A stretch of DNA of 64,000 nucleotides from Fagopyrum homotropicum (taxonomy: Eukaryota > Streptophyta > Magnoliopsida > Caryophyllales > Polygonaceae), in contig BSWB01000005.1 of the NCBI GenBank assembly GCA_033239125.1, forward strand, positions 50,266,993 through 50,330,992. Reading direction: 5' to 3'. Both the position numbers and the translations under genes were made by a program. Shown here one piece after another: positions 54,984-64,000 of the stretch. Each line of letters begins with the position of its first letter. Positions within the stretch are counted from its first letter, which is position 1. Below the pieces are notes generated by a model. That model was not told the DNA's origin and ran no database searches. It saw only the letters and a list, made by a program, of their open reading frames with translations.

Positions 54984-56782
54984 TGTTCGCCACTTAGCGT
55001 GCGTGCAATCAAACATTAAATTTATAAAACTGAAATTAAGCAAGCGAACCCGCAGTGTACGGATAGGCGTAGATTAGCAAGAATTCCAGAGTATCGAACA
55101 CAGGGATTTGGGGGGTTAAATCCAGTTATCGATTATCAAGCAAGTAAATGTAAGCTTGGCAAATATTGGGGAAAACAACAATCCTAAAGATCCAGGAATC
55201 CAGTCGTGGCAATCAATTCAAGATATACTAAAGATATAAGGACAGAGTTGAGGTTTGCAAAGGTATACTAATGTAAGGCAATGTACGGTGAAGTTCCAAG
55301 ACCTTATATTACCCACCTAAAGGCACTCTCTATAAAGGTTGTTGAGGCTTCAGTATAGAAAGATTCTAAAGGTAAGAATTAATGTCAAATACCCAAACTT
55401 GTAACCCAAGGATCAAGACTAACTAGACCGATTAAGGTTATGACACTCGAAATCGAAGTAGAGGTTGTTGAGGCTTCACTACTACCTAGAAAAGGCAAGC
55501 CTAAACTAAATTAAAGCAAATCTTTAACTTTGGATTAAAGTAAAAGAAAGGTTCGTAAACTGACACAAAATTACGGGTAGTTCTTGAGTTCCACGGCCGT
55601 GGAATCTCAAGAACAGACCGTGGTTTAGGTTTGTCGGCGAGATCTCTCTAACTCTCAGGGTCCAATCAATTCACAATCGATCTATCATCATCTAAGCCAC
55701 AACTATCAACCCTTCACCTTAGAATTGCTAAAGGGTTTTAGCCAACAACAGTCATATTGATATCAATTTCAAGATTTAAAAGAAAGAAAGATGAAAACCT
55801 TCGAAAACTTTCAATAAACTTCAAATCAATCTCAAATCCACAAGCAATGATGATAATGCAATTCAGATTTGGAATAAACACAAACAAGTAACTATCTAGG
55901 ATAAGAACGAAGAACGGGATGTCAATCCGTCTTCAAATAAAACCTAGAATCAAAGGGCGTAACTTCCGCCACGAACGATCTTCCAAATCTTCAAGCCTTC
56001 CGTCAATCCGGAATAGGGCTAAATACGGCTCTCAACAGAGCTTAAGCGGTTCCCAAAAGGTGGTTCCGAGCGCAAGCGACTCTAAGCAACGATCTTGCCT
56101 CGGCGAAGATAAGCAGCGGTCTCAATGCCTAAGCAGAGATGTTCTGTGCGTAAGCAGGATAAGCGAGGATGCGAGTCTCCCCTAAACGAAGCTGTCAAAT
56201 TCTCCCTCCTTCCCTCCTTTTATAGGGAAGGGTAAATGTATTTCTCTGGCCCAAGTGTGTAGAAGATCGTGGCTTAAATTATTCGGCAAAAGATTGCCTA
56301 AATCACGGTCATTAAGGATTCCACGACCGTGGTTTAGGGCGTGGTTTAGGACGTGGACTTTGATCACGGTGCTCTTCAATTTCAACGACCGTGTAAGTCA
56401 CTGGAATGCTCCACGCTCGTTTTGCCAAGTTCCACGGCCGTGGTTTAGAACGTGGACTTGAATACGGCCGTGATTCAGAGCGTGGAACGTAGTTTGCTCG
56501 TAATTTCCCTTTGTTTTGTGTCATTCTTCATCTTAGCATCATCCTTAACTCCTTTGTGGTGTCTTCAATCCTTAGATATGTTCAATCAACTCCATTCTCT
56601 CTCAATCCGATCGGAATTAGCTCTTAATCGCCTACAATCAATACAAAGCTTATGTAGATCTCCATATCGACAATATAGGCAAACTAGCTCACAATTGCTT
56701 CAATGCTTTATCAATGAACACATATATGAATGAAATGCATCTAGAAAACGTGCCTAAGATATCACAATATTTCATCCTAACA
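54984..56782 (-). repeat. 5' LTR of element F
   Basis: About 1799 bp, plus-strand ends TGTTCGCC and CCTAACA. It is a relative of the element C and G LTRs (shared CACTACTACCTAGA block) but a distinct subfamily. It holds TTCCACGGCCGTGGAA at 55589-55604, extended on both sides by TTCTTGAG/CTCAAGAA arms, and more copies near 56320-56480. Confidence 0.88.
56216..56224 (-). promoter_or_regulatory. TATA box of element F LTR
   Basis: The minus strand reads TATAAAAGG. In the inverted copy near 52456 the matching site reads TCTAAAAGG, so it has decayed there. The hairpin words near 56320-56480 lie upstream of this box in the transcription direction. Confidence 0.6.
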
Positions 56783-56879
56783 CACACATTCACCACTTAG
56801 AAGTTCTTTAACTTCTAAGTCCGCAACAACATTTCAGAAAGAAACCCACTAGCCCTAGTAGTATAAAGAAAACGGTAAA
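56783..56879. other. Short spacer with a perfect hairpin
   Basis: 97 bp between two elements. It contains ACTTAGAAGTT (56795-56805), a 4-nt loop and AACTTCTAAGT (56810-56820), an 11-bp perfect stem. No gene is seen. Confidence 0.6.
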
Positions 56880-59800
56880 TGTAACACCCCAAATCCGCGG
56901 GACTTGGGATGCTACGGGTTGGGACCTCACAATGGGTCCCGACCCTTAGCTTGACAATAATTTCACCGGATCTTACAACAAGGCACAAATAAAGGCCAAA
57001 ACCAAATACATTTTATGCAATGCAATGAACCCAAAACCATACAAACCAAAGACTTAAGCCGAGATACAACCGAAAGACCAAAATCCATACACGCGGCATA
57101 CAATATTTAATGAATACAAAACTCAAACACGACTCCAACAAAAACCCAATCCTAAAATATACGGAACCCCGGCTACCCACCCTTCCGGATCACATTCGAG
57201 GCATTAGAACTAATGGGAAAGGCACAAACATTCGTAAATCAACATAACACACAACATACTCAAAAGCACACCAATCCGGTATATTATCTTTGTTATTATT
57301 AAGTTGTATCTCGTTCTAATTCAACTTAGGTTCGTGACACGAGACCACCGTGGTCCCGCCTCGGTCCCTATTTCCGGCATGGAACGGTACGGATGCCTCC
57401 GACCGTCTAACCAGCACGGCTAGTCGCCGAGAACCTCCTAGACTCTCGCAAGAGCTAGGAAGATGATGTCACCGCCCGTTATCATACACTTGGGCCAAAA
57501 TAATATAAAATTCGGTAATCCTAATTCCGGTTTAATTGTTATAACAATAAATAATAAACACACACCACCAAACACACATCAATGCTAATACAAGGAATAC
57601 GAGCTAAGTAAGTCCGGGGACTTACCTCGTCACCACACTCAACTCACAACACTCTCGCTTCCTTAGGGAGGAAGTCCGTAACCTGCTCAGATAAAGATAA
57701 CTATATCAACAACAACCCACTCACAATAGAAGTCTTAGACTTCTATACAAATGATCTACGCAAGACCATTTGACTCTCAATTCTAGGACCGCATCCTAGA
57801 ATCCCTCATGCTCACATCACACTCAACAGAAGCTAGAAGTCCTAAGACTTCTAAACCCTCGGATCTCGCAAGATCATAACTCACAACACCACTAGGATAA
57901 CATGCCTAGTCCCCACGATCACAATGGTAACAACACTAGACTAGGATACTCTCATTCTAGTCCACAAACTCAACATCATACAACCTCAACCCCTAAATTC
58001 TCACCAGCTCAACATACAACATAAATCCATAAACAACCTCACAAGATAACCAAACACCTCAAGTCTTAGCACAACCATAAGTCCTCAAAACTCACCTAAG
58101 GTTCAAGGCCACTACTTGGCATTCACTCTAAGTTATGCTAGATCCAACCTAGAATGATACTAATACTAAACATAACTAAATCGAGGAAGATAATACTCAC
58201 ACAATGTCAAAAGACGGATGTCGAACTTGGACTCGTTAGGCCTCTATCGGGGCGCTTCCGGACCTAAAACCAAAGCAACACAAATTTAGCTAATACGCTA
58301 AATTTGATAGGGATATTTAATATACATAAACCTAACGAAACTCGATTTCAAAAGCCCACGTTAAAATCCGTAATAACCATTCCAATCCAAAATATGAAAT
58401 TCTAGAAACTTGGTCATAAAACCGCAATTTACAACTTCGAGCCATAAACCCAAATTAATCCAACAAGGGCATCAAATATAGTGTATGAAAATATAAGAAT
58501 ATAACTCAAAGTAAAACTCAAGTTTAAAAACCGTAAACATATTTTCCGGGCAAATTATACCATTTTAGAAATATGGGTAATAATCCGTAATTAATTTCTT
58601 TGGGCCATAATATGTAAATATGTAAGCAGGGGCATATTTTCAAAATTCCAAACTGTGGGCCATGAATGCAAATACAAAAGATGGGTTATAATTTGTAATT
58701 AAACAACATATTGGTGGGCTCCAAATTAAATACCCTAAAAGCGTTTCTTTCTAATCCAATTGCTAAGGCTGGAGGAGAACGCAGAAGCCATTGGTATCAG
58801 GGTAGCGCCGGCGGCATGTGCACTCCGGAGGTGGCGAGAAGACGAGGGCGGACGCAGGGCTCCGGCAGCGCAACATAGCGACGGCTCCGACATCTTCTTC
58901 CGGTGGCAAGTGAGGGTGGAGCTCCCCTCTGCTTTCGTTTTGCAAGGGCTCGACGATGAGCAGAGAGAGGGAACAGAGGGCTTGCCTGGGTAACGAAGGG
59001 AGGAGGACGGCGGTGGATTTGGCGGCTCCGTCTGGTGTCGACGACCGGTGCTTCTCCCTGGCGGTGGCTTGCTCGGGGTGGTGCGCCATTGCAATTCCGG
59101 CTCGTTGCTGAGGACGCAGGAGAGTGTAGTTTTGGGTCCTACCATTTCTAGTGTTGCATAAGCGGGAGGTCGGTGGATTAGACAAGGCTGGAGTGGAGCA
59201 TGGTGTTGGGTTTCCCGATCGAGTGCAATGGCAGCAGGCAGCATAGGTGGTGAGATGAGACGCGTATGAGGGTGTTGTCTCAACAGAGGAAGCGAGAAGG
59301 AGGAGCAGGGGATAGGAGTGAGACTAGGAGGAAGTGCTGGTGAGAAAGACGTGAGAAAGGCGGTTCGGCGAGGGAGGCGAGGATTCGGGGGTAGGTGTAG
59401 GGGCTAGCATAGATAGAGGGCGGCAGAGTCACATTCCTCTTCAATTTATTTTGTAAATCAGGACAAAGCTGGCAAACGCAATTCATCAGGAGGGGGAAAA
59501 TAAATAAAGAAAGGGGAGAAAAGAAAAGGCAAAATAAATATAAGATAAAATAAGATTTAAAGAAGGTAAACTAAACTCGATCGGAACGGGACTTTCGGAT
59601 CGGAAAATATTTCCGAACTTTTTCGAGAAACTAAATACGGAAATATATGTAGATTGAGTACATAACTGAAACCCACAAAATACACTTTGCGAGGTATAAT
59701 TCGATCTAGTAATTAAAACTACGAGATTCCAATAATACTTAAAATACCGATAATATATCACTATAAATATATACCCGTAAAAGCAAATTTTTCAAAGTAA

Positions 59801-59890
59801 AATACTCATAAAACATACTCAAGATATTAAAATATCAATAAGGGCCGGAAAATAAATATCGTATACGCGCTTAAAAACTGGGACGTTACA
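56880..59890 (-). repeat. 3' LTR of a Tekay-like element (minus strand)
   Basis: 3011 bp, plus-strand ends TGTAACACCCC and GGGACGTTACA. It shares blocks with the other Tekay-like LTRs (CGCCCGTTATCATACACTTGG near 57475, GTGACACGAGACC near 57332). Internal sequence with a polypurine tract follows on its right, so it is a 3' LTR rather than a solo LTR. The left flank (GTAAA) has no visible partner. A 58735-59283 minus-strand frame inside is Pro/Ser-rich without a domain, and I regard it as chance. Confidence 0.82.
57726..57910 (-). repeat. Array of five short hairpins in the LTR
   Basis: Dyads in 185 bp: ATAGAAGTC/GACTTCTAT (57726-57746), ATTCTAGGA/TCCTAGAAT (57780-57802), TAGAAGTC/GACTTCTA (57834-57853), GATCT/AGATC (57862-57875) and ACTAGG/CCTAGT (57891-57910), with loops of 3 to 8 nt. 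The motifs resemble those at 14848-14981. Confidence 0.8.
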
Positions 59891-60066
59891 TCTGATCCCC
59901 CTAAAAACAAGTTTCATCCCGAAACTTGTCACACGGTGAACTTCTCGGTCCCTTAAGGACGAGGTACGAACTCTCACTCTAAAAAGGTTAAAACCTTCTA
60001 ATATATATACACAAACTACTCAAACTACCACCGTAAGATATATCAGATCATATAAGACATTCCCGC
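59891..60066 (-). other. 3' end of the Tekay-like internal region and its polypurine tract
   Basis: The minus strand reads TTCGGGATGAAACTTG then TTTTTAGGGGGATCAGA directly before the LTR, the usual arrangement at the 3' end of Tekay/Del elements. After 176 bp the sequence is broken at 60066 by the insertion of element G; the rest should lie beyond the window. Confidence 0.75.
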
Positions 60067-61915
60067 TGTTACGCTAAGAATAGATGCACGCAAAAAGCCT
60101 TAAATTTATACTCGTTATATTTTTCCTAACTCCTAGAGAACCCACAATGTATGGGTCGTTTTGTATTAAGGATAGTATTCCGAGGTCGAACACGAAGACT
60201 GAGGTGAAATCAAGTCAACAAGTGATCATGGATAGTATGAATCTAATCTAAGAAAAGAGAGAGAAATAAAGAAACAAAGATCTCAATATTTTTGGTTTTG
60301 GTTTTAAACGGTGATCAATCAAAGATCACAAATCATATGAGATGATAAAAACAAACTAACAAATCAAACCAAACAAACAAGAAAACACGAGAATAGTAAT
60401 CAATGAGAGAAGAGCGGATTCTAGGGGTTGGAAATTCCGGTTATGGCATAAGACTCAAGCTATCTAATCAATCCTTGGCTTACTATGGTATGTTGGGAGT
60501 AAGTGTTTCTAGATTGGGATCAATCACCGGGTAGGTCTCATGGTCCAGTAGTCCGTTCCTAAGGTCTTATTACCGGGTAAGTCTCAAAGAACCTAAGGAT
60601 AGGAATTTTACACAAACCGGATTGTCACCCAGGAGTCTAACCTATCCTTACCGGGTAAGTCTCGGAAAGGCAAGTCCTAAGCAACTATCCTAGCACACTT
60701 AGTCCAATAGCGGCTTATGAGGCTCACTACTACCTAGAGTTTGTCATCTTCGATATCTAAGAGCAAGAATCACCGGATAGGTCTCTTCTAACACTTAGTT
60801 GCTAACACTAGGTCACCCTAGGATAGATTTAGCTTAACAAACACTAGGATTTCAACAATCTAACATTATGGAACTTAGACTCATCAAATCAAACGAACCA
60901 GGCAAAACCACGGGCTGTTCATCAAGAACCATGGCCGTGGACTGGCAAGAACAAATCGTGGATTCCAACAGTGACTCTGCTCAAAAGGACGAATCATCCA
61001 AGAGTAAATCTAAGTCTATCCTATCATAGTCCTAGCCATAACCCTCCTTTCCTTACCCTAGAATCTCATCTATCTAGCCAACAACATTCATCATCACAAT
61101 CAAAGTCATCAAACATAAAATCATAGCATTCATTTGTAAGATAATGAAGAGGAAGAGATAAACAAGTGAATCAAAGAAAACCAAGCTGAATTCGAGATGT
61201 AGAAAAACTCACAATCCTTCAAAAGAAGGTTTAATCGATTCTTACAACCCTAGGAAACGATTCCGATAGTCTTCACTCTAAAAATCTATCAAAGGCTATG
61301 GTGTTTTGTGCTTCTCTCTTCTTCTTCAATGGAGCTTTTCTTCTTCTCCAAGAGTTGCTCCAATCCAAGCTTCCAATTGAGAGAATCTTCTTGTTGAGAG
61401 TGTAGTAGAGAATGGATTTTGATTCTAAGATTTGATACCCCTCTCGGCCTTGCAGGACCACTTTTTAAACAAAAATTTGCAAGGGTCGGCCATGAAGATC
61501 GTGGCACAGCTGTCACAACCGTTTGGCAAAAACCACGGTCGACTTCCACGGGCGTGGAAGTCCTAGTGACCATGGTTTTGGTGCTTCAGCTTATTTTGGA
61601 TCATTAAGTCACGACTTGGTGCATGGCTTGCACCAATGAGGTCCCATGTGTCTTCCTTAGCCCCTAGCTTGCATCCTAATGAGTCCGAAGGCATGTCATC
61701 TCAAGGAATGATCCTTGAACGTATCGATTAAGCTCTTAAATCTCCTGAAATACCTACAAAGCAATCAAAAGTCCGCGTAGACGTCTATCTCGACAAAATA
61801 CATGAATTGAGTACAAAACGTCGCGAACTAATGCTACTAATGCTAGACCATGCATGAATGAGCGGAAAACCTACCTAAATGAGTGTCTAATCCTAAGTCA
61901 TAAATCGTGTTATCA
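60067..61915 (-). repeat. 3' LTR of element G
   Basis: 1849 bp, plus-strand ends TGTTACGC and GTTATCA. It has the four CACCGGGTAGGTCTC-like motifs (60520-60790), a decayed CCATGGCCGTGG word (60929-60940) and TTCCACGGGCGTGGAA at 61544-61559. Confidence 0.9.
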
Positions 61916-61940
61916 AAAATACCCCATACTTAAGGTTTGC
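61916..61940 (-). other. Polypurine tract of element G
   Basis: The minus strand reads AAGTATGGGGTATTT just before the 3' LTR, as in element C. Confidence 0.8.
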
Positions 61941-63540
61941 TCGTCCCGAGAAAGTCCCCAACTATAGACTAAGAGATGACATGATTTATGCATGTAGAAA
62001 AATGGCAAAATCTTTTTGGAGTTGTGCTTCTAGTATTGGATCACCTTCATAGTCATGTTTCATAGCAATGGACAAGCAATCATGCATCGAATAAGTGAAG
62101 CACGGAAAGACAATTATGCTTAACTAGAAAGCATGCATGAAATGTAAAAAAAATGAAGAAGTCAAGATGATCATGAGCATATCCAATCTAGATCACTAAG
62201 TCTTACACACATGCAAATAGGTCATAAGGGCTTGTGAAATAGAAGGCCAAGAAACGTTGTGATTAGGTGGGAATTTTTCTAGGCTATGTGATGCTAATCC
62301 GGGAATGGAACTAACTTCACAACTTCACATTTTTATCAATCATCCCATAAGTGTGCATTTTCTCCATCTTTTCTTTCTTTTCTTTTCACTTATTTTTGAG
62401 ACAATGGCATTGGTGTACAAAAGCCGAAACCTTGGTGATTAGCCGTCCTCGGGCTCTTTTATTTTTCGAGGTGCATCCACACCGGGCACACATACCAAAG
62501 CTCGTTAGGACAATCGGTTTATTTGACTTTGGCAAGGCACAAACAACCGATTATGTGAATGGTGCCGAGTTACTCGTCATTTAAACCGACGTCCCCAAAC
62601 CTATATTTTTGTCTACACTTTCACAACAATTTCATCACTTCATTCATACATTCTTTCATCAACAACTTCACCCCACACTTGCTTTTCACACACATCAACA
62701 CACTAGCATGCTCCTATTCCCGGATGGGTCAAGAGAGGTCAAATTTATATAAGTTGAGGTGCTCAAGCAACATGATCAAGATGAGAAGTAGAGAAAAATA
62801 AATTGCCTCATTCATTACTAGATGATGTACAAGAACTAGCATGCAATTTCGAATTTCAATCCTCAATACAACCAAGGCAAGCATCATAATCCCAAATCAT
62901 TCATGAGATCCTAGATAAGTACTTCAAGTCCACATATGCATTCATCAATTCAACACACAAGGCCATCCATAGCCAATCCACAAGACAAGATTCATCATTA
63001 GGGTCATATCCAAGTCTAGAAAGCACAAAATTTTTTAAATTTTCTGATTTTTTTGGAAATTTCGAAATTTTTATGTATAGTGCAAGACATGTGACAATAT
63101 TAAACTACCCCATACTTAGAAACACATTGTCCCCAATGTGGCCTTCAAGTAAAGAGGAGTGAAAGAGGGTTCTCACAATGTAAAAATGGTTTGCTTCAGT
63201 ATTTGGGTTCACTCAAGTGGATTAATGGTGGATGATCCTATCAACAATGGTAGAGAGCTCAAGATGTTCGTTATGGCGTCGGGACCCGCACTAGGCACCG
63301 CTAGCCGTCCAAGTTCCGCGTCCGCTCCACCCATGATTGATGAGGGACTCATCATCATCATCCATATTCCATGCAAGGTTTCCATGCTACCAAGACTCTA
63401 GCACACACAAAGCACACCAAGCACACAAAAACAGAAAAATCAAAACAAAAACAAAAACAAAAAGGGAAAAACGTTACCAATGGGTTGCCTCCCATCAAGC
63501 GCTTCTTTAAGGTCATTAGCTTGACCAATCTCGGGGCGTC
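61941..63540 (-). other. 3' untranslated region of element G
   Basis: Collinear with 19908-21575 of element C, with small indels and no gene. Conservation is as visible as in the coding part. Confidence 0.7.
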
Positions 63541-64000
63541 TCACTCTAGGTGAAGTGGGGCAATCATATCCACCGGCGCTCCGGGAATATACTTCTTCAA
63601 TCGGTGCCCATTCACCTTAAAGTCTCCACAATGCTCCCCTCCTATCTCAATTGCTCCATGTGGAAAGATCTTCTTCACCACATAAGGTCCGGTCCATCTT
63701 GACTTGAGCTTTCCGGGGAAAAGACGTAGCCTTGAGTTGAAGAGAAGGACCAAGTCTCCTTCACTCAACTCCTTCGGGATGAGACGCTTGTCATGCCAAC
63801 GTTTTGTCCTCTCCTTGTAGATCCGGGCGTTTTCATATGCATCCAACCGGATCTCCTCAAGGGCGTTTATATCAAGCAACCTCTTCTCTCCGGCCTCCTT
63901 GAGGTCAAAATTTAGCCACTTAATGGCCCAATGTGCTCTATGCTCCATCTCTACCAGAAGATGGCAAGACTTGCCATAGACTAGCTTGTAAGGAGTGGTG
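63541..64000 (-). CDS. pol: Pol C-terminus of element G (partial)
   Basis: The frame is open from the window edge to the stop at 63541 and nearly identical to the last ~150 residues of the element C pol: CHL.VEMEHRAHWAIKWL, RIYKERTKRWHDKRLI, KLKSRWTGPYVVKK (integrase GPY block) and FKVNGHRLKKYIPG. Element C has TSPYVV where this copy keeps TGPYVV. The internal ATG at 63948 is not a start; the coding region continues beyond 64000. Confidence 0.88.
   Translation of the reverse strand, partial: TTPYKLVYGKSCHLLVEMEHRAHWAIKWLNFDLKEAGEKRLLDINALEEIRLDAYENARIYKERTKRWHDKRLIPKELSEGDLVLLFNSRLRLFPGKLKSRWTGPYVVKKIFPHGAIEIGGEHCGDFKVNGHRLKKYIPGAPVDMIAPLHLE

Larger units (their letters stand above)
60067..64000 (-). 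mobile_element. Element G: Athila-type element, 3' part only (window edge)
   Basis: Same family as element C: matching 3' LTR, polypurine tract, long 3' untranslated region and pol C-terminus, in the same order and orientation. The left flank is CCCGC (60062-60066); its partner lies outside the window. It interrupts the Tekay-like element whose 3' LTR is at 56880-59890. Confidence 0.9.

Noticed and set aside
58735..59283. 182-codon Pro/Ser-rich minus-strand frame
   Set aside because: It lies in a GC-richer part of an LTR, with equally long frames on the other strand and no recognisable motif.

Overview
This window is nuclear DNA from a flowering plant, most likely a eudicot. It consists almost entirely of nested LTR retrotransposons and I find no host gene that I can support. 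The plant assignment rests on Athila-type, CRM-like and Tekay-type Ty3/gypsy elements, a Sirevirus-like Ty1/copia element, a PIF/Harbinger-type MITE, and primer binding sites matching plant tRNA-Asp and initiator tRNA-Met. The density of nesting suggests heterochromatin, perhaps pericentromeric. I cannot name the species.

Layout. 1-1841 is AT-rich unclassified flank. 1842-11950 is a CRM-like chromovirus (element A, + strand, target duplication GGTAC). It contains a Tekay-like solo LTR (5688-8148, GTTGT), an inverted solo LTR of its own family (9531-10726) and, inside that, a MITE (10400-10691). 11956-13614 is unclassified. 13620-32547 is a decayed Tekay-type chromovirus (element B, + strand) split inside its reverse transcriptase by an Athila element (element C, 18078-29273, - strand). 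Element C keeps a 909-codon pol ORF, but its RT active site is broken.

About 32700-50230 is a decayed Sirevirus-like copia element (D, + strand). It is interrupted in integrase by a 527-bp solo LTR (36278-36804, ACAAG) and by an 11.3-kb Athila-like element (E, 37041-48378, AACCT) that carries an extra env-position ORF. 50231-51891 is a fragment of a Tekay-like LTR. 51892-56782 is an Athila copy (F, - strand) whose 3' part is replaced by an inverted piece of its own LTR. 56880-60066 is the 3' LTR and tail of another Tekay-like element (- strand), interrupted by a third Athila copy (G, 60067 to the window end, - strand).

The most unusual signal is not a gene. Several of these unrelated families carry their own short, non-tandem hairpin word, scattered through LTRs, untranslated regions and protein linkers. 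The words are AAATCTCG...CGAGATTT in A, AACCACG..CGTGGTT in the Athila copies, GTCACCGC....GCGGTGAC in E (a related GC-rich word also occurs in Tekay-type LTRs) and TTCAAGG/CCTTGAA in D. The arms are kept while the centres vary. The Tekay-type LTRs additionally hold compact arrays of different hairpins. I do not recognise this pattern as a described system.

Gene function is limited to retrotransposition: gag, protease, reverse transcriptase, RNase H and integrase, in the usual Ty3/gypsy or Ty1/copia order. Every coding region is damaged or cut by the window edge, so none of these copies looks autonomous.
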